DNA of 64,000 nt from Nitrogeniibacter sp050293885 (GTDB lineage Bacteria; Pseudomonadota; Gammaproteobacteria; Burkholderiales; Rhodocyclaceae), in the NCBI GenBank assembly GCA_050293885.1, contig JBNKNO010000001.1, positions 169,414-233,413 on the forward strand. Direction: 5' to 3'. A program made the translations under genes and the position numbers. This document shows positions 1-7,934 of the stretch, piece by piece. Within the stretch, counting starts at the first letter, position 1; each line of letters opens with the position of its first letter. The notes beneath the pieces are model-generated. The model saw only the letters and a program-made list of their open reading frames with translations. It did no database searches and was not told the DNA's origin.

Positions 1-2
1 AC

Positions 3-2030
3 GTGTGGATTGCCGAGGGCTGTGGCGAACATTCGCGTGTCATCAATGGCGCGACGCCGGTCGGCGCGTTCGGTCTGACCAGTGCCGAGTTGTCGAAACG
101 AAATGCGCAGATCGCATCGCGGATCGACACCGATGAGCTGATGGATCTCCCACTCAGCCTACCGCTTGGCAAGGACTCGATTTCGGTTGTCTATCCACTG
201 GCCTGCACGCGTCAGGAGTCTCACCGGTTGCTGATCGTCGATGGCGTGGCGAGCGCCCGTGAGAGCGCGATCCTGATCATGGTCAACGCAGTGGGGAACT
301 GGATCGGCAACATCATGCAGGCGGCCGATGAGGTGCGCCTGGCCCAGCAGCGCGACCGCCTGTATGCCGAGGTGGTCCGCGCCATGAGCGATGCCGTGCT
401 GGTCATGGATGCGTCGCTTCGCGTGATTCAGGCCAACGATGCGGCCGCCCGCCTGACCGGCGTTTCGGCGCACGCCATGGCCGGTTGCGACGTCAACGAT
501 CTGTTGGTGCTGACGACCGCAGGGGGGCAGCCGCTGGCATGGAATACCCTGGCCACGAGCGCCCGGCCGATGACGATCGAGCCGACGACCTGCGAGTTGC
601 CCCGGCGCGAAACACTCACCATGGTCAAGGGTTCCTGCGTGCGCCTCGATAGCGCGGCGAGCGATGAGCTCGACGACGATACCCTGGTGGTCGTGCTGCA
701 CGACGTCAGTCACGAGATCGAGCATATGCGCCGCGCCGAATGGGAAGCGACACACGACTCCCTCACCGGTTTGAACAACCGAGCCGGTTTTGAGCGCGCG
801 CTGGTGAGCAGCAAGTGTGGCGGTCAGATGATCTGCATCGATCTCGATCGCTTCAAGATCATCAACGACACCTGCGGTCACGCGGCCGGCGACGAAGTGC
901 TGTGCGCGGTCGCAACGCTCATGCGCAAGCAGGTGCGCCGGGCCGATGTGCTCGCGCGTATCGGCGGAGACGAGTTCTTCATTGCCTTGCCTGATTGCCC
1001 GGAAGACGTCGCGATGCGTATTGCCGAGGCGATTCGGCAAGGGGTTGCGGACTATGCCTACCAGAACGAAACGGGCGAGACCTTCCGCATCAGCGCCTCC
1101 ATCGGCGTGTGCGCCTATGCCGATGGCGAGTCCCTGCAACGCACGCGCGCGGACGCCGATGCGGCCATGTACAGCGCCAAGCGTTCGGGCAAGAACCGTA
1201 TCGTGGTGTTCGACCAGAGCCCGCAAGCCATGGGGCACTCTTCCGATGCCCATTGGGCGCATCGCATCGAGCGCGCCATCGAGGACGACCGGATCGAATT
1301 GTGGCGTCAACCGATTGTCGATCTGCAGGAGACCCGCGGCCGGGGCTATGAGGTTCTTGCCCGCCTGCGCGACGAAACGGGTGGGTTGGTCGGCGCGGGC
1401 GAGTTCATTCCGCCGGCAGAGCGGTACGACCTGATCGGCCGGCTCGATCGGCACATCATCGAGCAGGTGGCCTTGCATTTCGAGGACATGGTGCGTGGTG
1501 GACGCTACGTGTCGGTCAACCTGTCGGGGCGCTCCATCTCGGACCCGTCGCTGGTCGAATGGGTGATCGACTGCTTCGACCGCGCCTGCGTGAATCCGCA
1601 TCAGGTGTGTATCGAGCTCACAGAAACGGCGGCCGTGGCCGACCACGCCGTGGCTTTGACCTTGATGGAAAAATTGCGCGGCGCCGGCTTCCTGATTGCC
1701 CTCGACGACCTCGGCAGCGGTGTGGCGAGTTTCGCCAGTCTGCGCAAACTGCCGGTGGATATCGTCAAGCTCGACGGCGCCTATGTGCGCGGCGTGGTGC
1801 AGGACGAGGGTGCACAGAACATTCTGCGCGCCGTGGTTCAGGTGGCACAGACCTACGGCATCGACACGGTGGCCGAGTGGATCGAGGATGCACAAACGGT
1901 GGCCTGGGTCAGCAGCGCCGGCATCACCCGTGGGCAGGGCTACTATCTTGGGGTGCCCGAACCGGTCACCTATCACGCCACCGCGAGCACCAAGAGTCTG
2001 ACCGAGTTGGGGCGTCTGGTCGGCACCTGA
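3..2030 (+). CDS. PAS-GGDEF-EAL cyclic-di-GMP signalling protein (5' partial)
   Basis: Bifunctional-type cyclic-di-GMP enzyme whose N terminus lies outside the window; the frame is open to the left edge, so the GTG at base 3 is probably not the start. In visible residues: a GAF-like remnant (about 1-105), a PAS segment (about 115-240), a GGDEF domain with intact GGDEF signature (near 325) and an RRAD inhibitory I-site five residues before it, then an EAL domain (about 420-660). The EAL signature reads EVLAR rather than EALLR, which still satisfies ExLxR; the later NLSGRS, ELTET, DDLGSG and KLDG motifs are present. Both cyclase and phosphodiesterase activity are plausible from motifs, but the net direction cannot be told. 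Likely cytoplasmic sensor. Followed by a second diguanylate cyclase on the same strand. Confidence 0.9.
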   Translation: MWIAEGCGEHSRVINGATPVGAFGLTSAELSKRNAQIASRIDTDELMDLPLSLPLGKDSISVVYPLACTRQESHRLLIVDGVASARESAILIMVNAVGNWIGNIMQAADEVRLAQQRDRLYAEVVRAMSDAVLVMDASLRVIQANDAAARLTGVSAHAMAGCDVNDLLVLTTAGGQPLAWNTLATSARPMTIEPTTCELPRRETLTMVKGSCVRLDSAASDELDDDTLVVVLHDVSHEIEHMRRAEWEATHDSLTGLNNRAGFERALVSSKCGGQMICIDLDRFKIINDTCGHAAGDEVLCAVATLMRKQVRRADVLARIGGDEFFIALPDCPEDVAMRIAEAIRQGVADYAYQNETGETFRISASIGVCAYADGESLQRTRADADAAMYSAKRSGKNRIVVFDQSPQAMGHSSDAHWAHRIERAIEDDRIELWRQPIVDLQETRGRGYEVLARLRDETGGLVGAGEFIPPAERYDLIGRLDRHIIEQVALHFEDMVRGGRYVSVNLSGRSISDPSLVEWVIDCFDRACVNPHQVCIELTETAAVADHAVALTLMEKLRGAGFLIALDDLGSGVASFASLRKLPVDIVKLDGAYVRGVVQDEGAQNILRAVVQVAQTYGIDTVAEWIEDAQTVAWVSSAGITRGQGYYLGVPEPVTYHATASTKSLTELGRLVGT

Positions 2031-2046
2031 GCCGTTGCTATCCGGG

Positions 2047-2069
2047 CCCGCATGCCGTTGGCGTGCGGG
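2047..2069 (+). terminator. Stem-loop after the GGDEF-EAL gene
   Basis: CCCGCATGCC, a 3-nt loop, then GGCGTGCGGG form a 10-bp stem with one wobble pair, 17 bp after the stop codon. No T-run follows directly, so intrinsic termination is uncertain. Confidence 0.4.
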
Positions 2070-2176
2070 GGAATGCGTGCGACAATATTTTGCAACCATT
2101 CTTGCCCTGCGCTGACGATGTCGGCGCGTAAAGCGGCACACCGCGCAAGACGGTGTCCGACATCCAGAGAACCCCA

Positions 2177-3493
2177 ATGTCACTGAGCTCATCGGCCTGC
2201 GGGCTGCCCTTGCGCCTGAAATTCAATCTGGTCCTGATCGTCATATTCGTCGCCAGCCTGATCGGTGCGGGGATCTACTACTACGGCTTTCTGGAACGAA
2301 GTGCGTTCGACGACGTGCGGCACGACTCCGAAGTGTTGATGGAGACTGCGCTGGCGATTCGCAGCTACACCACCGACCAGATCAAACCGCATCTCGATCC
2401 GCTCAACGCAGACCAGTTCTTGCCACAAACGGTGCCGGCGTTTGCCGCGACCGAAACCCTGCGGCGCCTCTCGGCGCGTTACCCCGGCTACGAGTACCGC
2501 GAGGCGACGCTCGACGCGACCAATCCGCGCAATCGTGCCACGGCCTGGGAGGCCGGCATCATCGACGAATTGACCGTCCGGCAACAGGCCGCGCCGCGCG
2601 ATGCGGTTGAGGTGTTCGGCGTGCACGGCAGCGGGGTCAAGCGCGCGTTGTACGTGGCACGACCGATCACGATTTCCAACCCGAGTTGTCTGAGCTGCCA
2701 TGGCGAACCCGCGGCGGCGCCGGCGAGCATGATCAAGCTGTACGGGAACACCGGCGGTTTCGGCTGGAAGATGGGCCACACCGTCGGCATGCAGATCGTC
2801 AAGGTGCCGATGCTCTACCCGCTGGAGAAGGCACGCGAGACCTTCAACACCTTCATGATGTCGTTGCTGGTGATTTTCGGACTGATGTTTCTCGGGCTGA
2901 ACATTGCCTTGTCAGCCATGGTGATCGAGCCCATGGCGCGGCTCAATCGTCGCCTCGAAGATCTGGCGACCAAAGACTTCTTGACCGATCTGGTCAATCG
3001 CCGCCGATTTTTCGAGCGCCTCGAATCGGAAATGGCCGCCGCTCGCGTGCATGACACCGCGCTTTCCGTGGTGATGTTCGATCTCGACTTCTTCAAGCGC
3101 ATCAACGACACCTTCGGTCACGACAGCGGCGACATGGTTCTCAAGCACACCGCGGTTCGCGTGCGTGAGCTGTTGCGCAGTTCGGATTGTGCGGCGCGTT
3201 TCGGCGGCGAAGAGTTCATGATCCTGCTGCGCGAGACCCCGATCGAGGCCGCCATGGCACTGGCCGAAGCCGTACGGGCCAAGATCGCCGATGTGCCGTT
3301 CGAGGATGTCGGTACCGTCAGCGCCAGCTTCGGTGTGGCCGAGTGGAATCACCAGGAAGACGCACACGCCCTGATCAATCGTGCCGATCGCGCGCTCTAC
3401 CAGGCCAAGGGCGGCGGGCGTAATCAGGTGTGCCGCGCCGACGATTCGCCGGTCAAGCGCATTCTTGTCAGCGCGGAAGCACCGTCGGTGTGA
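2177..3493 (+). CDS. Diguanylate cyclase with haem-binding Tll0287/DUF3365-type sensor
   Basis: Predicted membrane-anchored diguanylate cyclase that makes cyclic-di-GMP. A first transmembrane helix follows the start, then a periplasmic domain of about 190 residues resembling DUF3365/Tll0287-like sensors. That domain contains a covalent haem motif CxxCH (CLSCH, near residue 170), a second transmembrane helix lies near 225-245, and a C-terminal GGDEF domain follows. The signature is GGEEF, preceded at the right distance by an RSSD I-site, so activity and product inhibition are expected. The family is associated with redox or gas sensing through haem c; the ligand here is unknown. ATG at 2177 is preferred, but an in-frame GTG at 2153 would add 8 residues. 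Converges on the nitrate-island genes. Confidence 0.88.
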   Translation: MSLSSSACGLPLRLKFNLVLIVIFVASLIGAGIYYYGFLERSAFDDVRHDSEVLMETALAIRSYTTDQIKPHLDPLNADQFLPQTVPAFAATETLRRLSARYPGYEYREATLDATNPRNRATAWEAGIIDELTVRQQAAPRDAVEVFGVHGSGVKRALYVARPITISNPSCLSCHGEPAAAPASMIKLYGNTGGFGWKMGHTVGMQIVKVPMLYPLEKARETFNTFMMSLLVIFGLMFLGLNIALSAMVIEPMARLNRRLEDLATKDFLTDLVNRRRFFERLESEMAAARVHDTALSVVMFDLDFFKRINDTFGHDSGDMVLKHTAVRVRELLRSSDCAARFGGEEFMILLRETPIEAAMALAEAVRAKIADVPFEDVGTVSASFGVAEWNHQEDAHALINRADRALYQAKGGGRNQVCRADDSPVKRILVSAEAPSV

Positions 3494-3535
3494 GCGAATC
3501 GCGGTGACGATCGTCGGTCGCGTGGCACGAAGCGA

Positions 3536-3940
3536 TCACGACTCGTCCGCGGAGGCAAGATGGGGTGCCAGTTCGTCGAGCAAAGCCGGATACAGTTGAT
3601 CGGCCTGCGCGATATCGAAGGCGGTCTTCTTGCGCTTGCTGACGCCATGTCGATCCAGCCTCAGATGCACGGCAGGCGTCAGATCGTGTCGGCGGAGTGT
3701 GGCCGCGACGCAGGCCAATCGACAGCCATCGAGCGCCAGCAGCGGCCGGCCGGAGCGCGCCACATGCATCAGTGTCGCGACCTCACCGCCGACGCCGGCG
3801 ATGCAGGACATGTCGGCCCGGCCTTCGCGATCGAGGCGCAAGGCGAAGTGGTTGGCCATCTGCGCGGCGCTCGAACAGCCGGAACACGAATACACGACAG
3901 CGCGCCGCGGGCGTGCACGGACCGGTTTTTCGTGACTCAC
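3536..3940 (-). CDS. DGC-domain putative zinc-binding protein
   Basis: Small cytoplasmic protein of 134 residues resembling the DGC family of putative zinc-binding proteins. Conserved-looking cysteines occur as CSGC near residue 20, MSC near residue 45, and DGCRLAC near residue 75, the motif that names the family. Biochemical function of the family is not established. Its ATG overlaps the narL stop by 4 bases (ATGA), so it is translationally coupled to the nitrate-responsive regulator and is the last gene of the minus-strand nar cluster. This placement suggests a role linked to nitrate respiration or metal handling, but that is inference. Confidence 0.8.
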   Translation of the reverse strand: MSHEKPVRARPRRAVVYSCSGCSSAAQMANHFALRLDREGRADMSCIAGVGGEVATLMHVARSGRPLLALDGCRLACVAATLRRHDLTPAVHLRLDRHGVSKRKKTAFDIAQADQLYPALLDELAPHLASADES

Positions 3941-4605
3941 GATTGCGAAAGACCGTGTTCGACGGCAAACACGGCCGCTTGCACGCGGCTGCTCAGCTCG
4001 AGTTTGCGCAGGACGCTCTGGACATGGATCTTGACGGTGCTTTCGGCCACATCCAGTTCGCGCGCGATCTGCTTGTTGCTCTGGCCGCGCGCTATGCAGG
4101 CGAGGATGTCACGCTCGCGTGGCGTGAGCTTCTCGAGCGCGACGTCGTTGGCCCGGCTGGGTGTGACGGCGGGGGTCTCGCCGGTACGGGTGGCCAGCAG
4201 TTTGCCCATCATCAGTGGCGACACCACCGGTTCGCCGCGCGAGGCCATGCGGATGGCGTCAGTCAGGGACTCGGCCTCGATGTTCTTGAGCAGGTAGCCG
4301 GTGGCGCCGGCGCGCAGGGCGGTGAGCAGATCGTCCGCATCCTCGGACACGGTCAGCATCAGCACATGCGCGTTCGGTGCGTCCTCGAGGATCAGGCGGA
4401 GGGCGTCGTGACCGCCCACTCCCGGCATGTGCAGATCGAGCAGCACGACGTCGGGCTGCAACTGTTTGGCGCGCTTCGCCCCTTCGAGGCCGTCGGCCGC
4501 CTCGCCAACCACCTCGAATTCGTCGTTGCGCTTGAGTAGCGCCATGATGCCGCTGCGGAACAGGCCGTGATCGTCCACCAGCAGGACCCGGATGGCTTCG
4601 CTCAT
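3937..4605 (-). CDS. narL: Nitrate/nitrite response regulator NarL
   Basis: Response regulator of the NarL/FixJ class, 222 residues, the normal length. Receiver domain at about 7-120, with the phospho-acceptor Asp in VVLLDLHMPG near residue 56 and a conserved Lys in the YLLKN motif; LuxR-type HTH at about 150-215 (LTPRERDILACIARG, then KIHVQSVLRKL). It should be phosphorylated by the adjacent NarX and activate the nar promoter in response to nitrate. Its start overlaps the narX stop by 4 bases, so the pair is translationally coupled. It lies downstream of narGHJI in the same orientation, unlike the divergent arrangement in Escherichia coli. Confidence 0.93.
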   Translation of the reverse strand: MSEAIRVLLVDDHGLFRSGIMALLKRNDEFEVVGEAADGLEGAKRAKQLQPDVVLLDLHMPGVGGHDALRLILEDAPNAHVLMLTVSEDADDLLTALRAGATGYLLKNIEAESLTDAIRMASRGEPVVSPLMMGKLLATRTGETPAVTPSRANDVALEKLTPRERDILACIARGQSNKQIARELDVAESTVKIHVQSVLRKLELSSRVQAAVFAVEHGLSQS

Positions 4606-6548
4606 GCTGCCGATTTCTCCTCTTCGTCGTGCCAGGCAACGGCCAGTGAGACTTCGGTGCCTTGACCTTTCCTGGAGCGCACCTCGAGCACGCCGCCGAT
4701 ACGCGCCGCCCGTTCGCTCATGATGTGAAGGCCGACATGCTCAATGCCATCGACCGCGTGCCTGGGCTCGGCGTCGAAACCCACGCCGTTGTCTCGAATC
4801 GATACGCGAAGGCCTTCGGTATCGCGCCATAGCTCGATGTGTACTTCACTGGCGTTGGCGTGTTTGCGCGCGTTGGATAGCGCTTCCTGGGCGATGTAGA
4901 GCACCTGGGTGCCGACCTCGACCGACAGCGGCGGTGCTTCGCCGTGCACCGCGAAGTGCCCGGATACGCCGCTCTGTGCGGAAAAACGATCGAGCGCCTG
5001 ACGCAACGCGGCTGCCAGATCCTGCTCTGGCAAGCGGGCGCGAAAGTGACCGAGCAACTCGCGCACGTCGTCGTAGCTTTCCTGGATGCCGCGCCGGATC
5101 ATGTCGAGCACCTCGTCGGTCTCGGCCGCATCCTGACGTTCGAGCGCGTCCTCCAGCATCTGGGTCTGCAGGTTGAGAAAGGCCAGTCCCTGGGCAATCG
5201 AGTCATGCAGTTCGCGCGCGATCATGTTGCGCTCCTCGGAAACGGCCATTTCCTTCTCGCGCGAGAGCAGTCGTACGTTTTCGATGGCCATGCCCAGATG
5301 TTGCCCGAGGCTTTGCAACACCTGTCGGTCGTCGTCGGAGACGTCTTTCGGCGCCTTGAAATACAGATTGAAGATACCCAGCGTGCGTTTGTTGTGGTTG
5401 ACCGGAATCGCGGTCACGGTGGCGAAGCCGGCGCGTTCGCAGGTTTCGCGGGTGCGAACGCTGCTGGGGCCGTCGGTGTCGCTGACCACGGGGATGTCGC
5501 CGAGCATCGCCATGCCGCACAGGCAGTCGGTGCATTCGAGGATGGCCTCGGATTCGACGAACTCGTTGTCCAGTCCCTGCTGGGTGGTGATGTAGAGATT
5601 CTCCTCGCTCGCGTCGAGCAGCCGCACCGAGGCGGCGTCGGCTTCGAAGGTGCGACAGACCTGATCGAGAAAACCGCGGGACAATTCCTCGATGCCCACC
5701 GGCTCGCGCAACAAGCGACTGACGTCATAGAGAATGTGCAGTTCGCGGTTCTTGTCCGCCAGCGAGCGGGTTTTGTCGGCGACGCGCTGCTCCAGGGTGG
5801 CATACAGGCCCTGGAGGTGATCGGCCATGCGGTTGAAGCCACGCGACAGGTCGCCGAATTCATCGTTGGTGAGCACCGGAACGCGGACCGCGAAATCCTC
5901 GCCCTCCATGCGCAGCATGCCGCGCTGCAGCGCGTCCACCGGCCGGATGACGGCCACGAAGAAGAAACGCATGAGCATCACGGTGCCGACCACTGCAAGC
6001 GCCAGCAGAGCCACCTGGTAGGTGCGCAGCACATTGGTGTGCTCGGTAAACGCCACTTCCATCTTCTTGACCATCGCGTTCACGCGGGTCACGTAATCGC
6101 GGGTGGCGGTCTCGAGCGCCAGTGTCGCTTCACGCAGGGTGGTGGCGTCGGGGGCATCGATGACCTGGTCGACCAGGGGGCGCATGGTGTTTTGCCAGGA
6201 GGCGGTGATACTCGCCATGTCGTCGGGAATGCCCCGGTCACGGGGGATGAACAGCGGCCGCGCGGGATCACCTTTTTCCAGACCCGCCTGGACGCCTTCG
6301 ATGTCGGCCAACTCGGCATCGAGCGCTTTCAAGCGTGCCTGGCGGCCGATGCCGTCGAGCGGCAGCACGGTTACGTCGTGGGCGACCTTCCAGGAGCGCA
6401 TGCGCAGGCTGCCGGCGTCGTTGATGGCGGCGGCCACGCCTTCGAGTTTCCATGAGGAATAGAGGGTCAGGCCGATGGCCGCGAGTGCGAGCAACAGGAA
6501 GCCCCCCAAGACGCCGAGGATCTTGGTGGCGAGTTTCTGCCCGACCAT
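4602..6548 (-). CDS. narX: Nitrate/nitrite sensor histidine kinase NarX
   Basis: Membrane sensor kinase that detects periplasmic nitrate and phosphorylates NarL. Order: short cytoplasmic N terminus, first transmembrane helix, periplasmic domain with the nitrate-binding P-box (INDAGSLRMRSW), second transmembrane helix, HAMP, a central GAF-like module with the NarX cysteine cluster (CTDCLC and a later C), H-box of the HisKA_3 type (ARELHDSIAQGL) and an HATPase_c domain with DNGVGFD. The open frame extends to a TTG at 6620, but no ribosome site supports it. The ATG at 6548 gives a 648-residue protein whose first helix starts properly; GTG at 6557 is an alternative. Cotranscription with narI is likely across a 50-120 bp spacer holding a hairpin. 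Confidence 0.92.
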   Translation of the reverse strand: MVGQKLATKILGVLGGFLLLALAAIGLTLYSSWKLEGVAAAINDAGSLRMRSWKVAHDVTVLPLDGIGRQARLKALDAELADIEGVQAGLEKGDPARPLFIPRDRGIPDDMASITASWQNTMRPLVDQVIDAPDATTLREATLALETATRDYVTRVNAMVKKMEVAFTEHTNVLRTYQVALLALAVVGTVMLMRFFFVAVIRPVDALQRGMLRMEGEDFAVRVPVLTNDEFGDLSRGFNRMADHLQGLYATLEQRVADKTRSLADKNRELHILYDVSRLLREPVGIEELSRGFLDQVCRTFEADAASVRLLDASEENLYITTQQGLDNEFVESEAILECTDCLCGMAMLGDIPVVSDTDGPSSVRTRETCERAGFATVTAIPVNHNKRTLGIFNLYFKAPKDVSDDDRQVLQSLGQHLGMAIENVRLLSREKEMAVSEERNMIARELHDSIAQGLAFLNLQTQMLEDALERQDAAETDEVLDMIRRGIQESYDDVRELLGHFRARLPEQDLAAALRQALDRFSAQSGVSGHFAVHGEAPPLSVEVGTQVLYIAQEALSNARKHANASEVHIELWRDTEGLRVSIRDNGVGFDAEPRHAVDGIEHVGLHIMSERAARIGGVLEVRSRKGQGTEVSLAVAWHDEEEKSAA

Positions 6549-6625
6549 TCGACTCACGAAATTCAGTCCGGTGTGGTTCGTCGTAGGGGGCAAGTTGCGC
6601 TCCGCGTGGGGGCTTGTCAACGGCG

Positions 6626-6654
6626 GCGGACGGTCGCCGGAAGGGACCGTCCGC
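6626..6654 (-). other. Hairpin between narI and narX
   Basis: GCGGACGGTC, a 9-base spacer, then GACCGTCCGC form a perfect 10-bp stem. On the minus-strand transcript no U-tract follows. It therefore looks more like an mRNA processing, stability or partial-attenuation element separating the narKGHJI message from narXL than a strong terminator. Confidence 0.55.
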
Positions 6655-6670
6655 GCCTCGCTCGGGTGGC

Positions 6671-7363
6671 TCAGGCCGGTCGGCGCTTGGTGCGCACGAT
6701 CTGGTAGGCACGACCCAGATACATCAGCGGCGCCGTCAAAATGTGCACCAGACGGGTGAAGGGGAAGATCAGGAACACCGTCATGCCGAAGAAGATGTGG
6801 GCACGGAAGATCGGATCTACCGATGCCATCAGTTCGGGCTGCGGATTCAGTGTCAGGATGCTCTTCACCCAGGCGGCAAGTGCCAGCATCACGGACGGGT
6901 CACCATGGTTGGCATGGCCGATGGAGAACGGCACCGTCAGCAGACCGAGAACCAGCGTGATCATCAACCAGCTGATGACGAACATGTCGTTCTTGCGGCC
7001 GGTGACGCGAATGCGGTGGTTGCTTACACGGCGCATCCACAGCATGGCGCCCCCGAGCAGGCACATGCCGCCGAAGACGATGCCGGCGATGATGGCGATC
7101 CACTGGTGTGCCAGGTCGGAAATCCCCAGCCCCAGCCACAGGCCGTGCGGCAGCACGAGCCCGGCGAAGTGACCGGCGAAGATCGACAGGATGCCGATGT
7201 GGAACAGGTTGCTGGCCAGCAGCATGTTCTGCTTGGAGAGCAGCATCGACGAGTCGGTCTTCCAGGTGTATTGCTGGTAGTCGAAACGGATCCAGCTGGC
7301 GACCACGAACACCGTCAGGCAGATGTAGGGATAGACGCCGAAAATCAGCTTAATGAATGACAT
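6671..7363 (-). CDS. narI: Respiratory nitrate reductase gamma subunit (cytochrome b)
   Basis: Membrane di-haem b subunit of nitrate reductase A, 230 residues, close to the usual 225. It takes electrons from quinol and passes them to NarH. The N terminus (FGVYPYICLTVFVVASWIRF) and the DYQQYTWKTDSSMLLSK segment are typical of NarI. Five hydrophobic helices can be seen, with histidines in helices 2 and 5 (for example FHIGIL, GHF, FPFTRLVH) able to ligate the two haems. Separated by 10 bp from narJ and part of narGHJI. Confidence 0.95.
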   Translation of the reverse strand: MSFIKLIFGVYPYICLTVFVVASWIRFDYQQYTWKTDSSMLLSKQNMLLASNLFHIGILSIFAGHFAGLVLPHGLWLGLGISDLAHQWIAIIAGIVFGGMCLLGGAMLWMRRVSNHRIRVTGRKNDMFVISWLMITLVLGLLTVPFSIGHANHGDPSVMLALAAWVKSILTLNPQPELMASVDPIFRAHIFFGMTVFLIFPFTRLVHILTAPLMYLGRAYQIVRTKRRPA

Positions 7364-7373
7364 TGCGAACTCC

Positions 7374-7922
7374 TCACGCGGCCAGCCGGGTCAGCGAGCC
7401 ATGGGTTTCGAGAATCCGGATTAACGGTGCGTAGGGGCTTTCGACCTTTTCAAGGTTTTGCGCGAGCACCGCGAAGATCTTCGACACATCGGCCAGGAAG
7501 ACCTTGGCGCCGGCCGGGTCGGTTTGCGACACGAATTCGAGCATGAGGGGCAGGAAATCGGGGATTTCCTTCTCCTCGTGCTGGAAGCCGAAGGACTTGT
7601 AGTACTCCGACAGATCGATCAGTGCCGGCCCGCGGTTCTTGTCGTCACCGAACAGGTGGTGCGTCAGGTGAAGACTGTGCTCGGGCACCATGTCGAAGGT
7701 CGCCACATAGGCCGCTTCGCGTTCGGTCGGGTCTTGCGCGATCAGGCCATCGATGAACGCCGCGATTGCCTCGCGATCGGCGTCCGAGAACAGATTGTCG
7801 CGATCGATCTCGGCCAGCCAGACAGCCGCCGTGCCGTGGTCGGTCACGGTGTTGTCCAGCTCCCGGACCAGCGCCTGGTCAGGGTAGTCGAGCAGTTCGG
7901 CCAGTAGTTTGTAGATTTGCAT
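7374..7922 (-). CDS. narJ: Nitrate reductase molybdenum cofactor assembly chaperone NarJ
   Basis: Cytoplasmic TorD/DmsD-family chaperone, 182 residues, needed for cofactor insertion into NarG and for membrane docking of NarGH. The family-typical opening (YKLLAELLDYPD) and the segment LHLTHHLFGDDKNRGPAL followed by YYKSFGF are seen. The protein is rather short compared with the 236-residue Escherichia coli version but matches the compact form in other proteobacteria. Lies 12 bp after narH. Confidence 0.93.
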   Translation of the reverse strand: MQIYKLLAELLDYPDQALVRELDNTVTDHGTAAVWLAEIDRDNLFSDADREAIAAFIDGLIAQDPTEREAAYVATFDMVPEHSLHLTHHLFGDDKNRGPALIDLSEYYKSFGFQHEEKEIPDFLPLMLEFVSQTDPAGAKVFLADVSKIFAVLAQNLEKVESPYAPLIRILETHGSLTRLAA

Positions 7923-7934
7923 GAGTTTCCCTCC

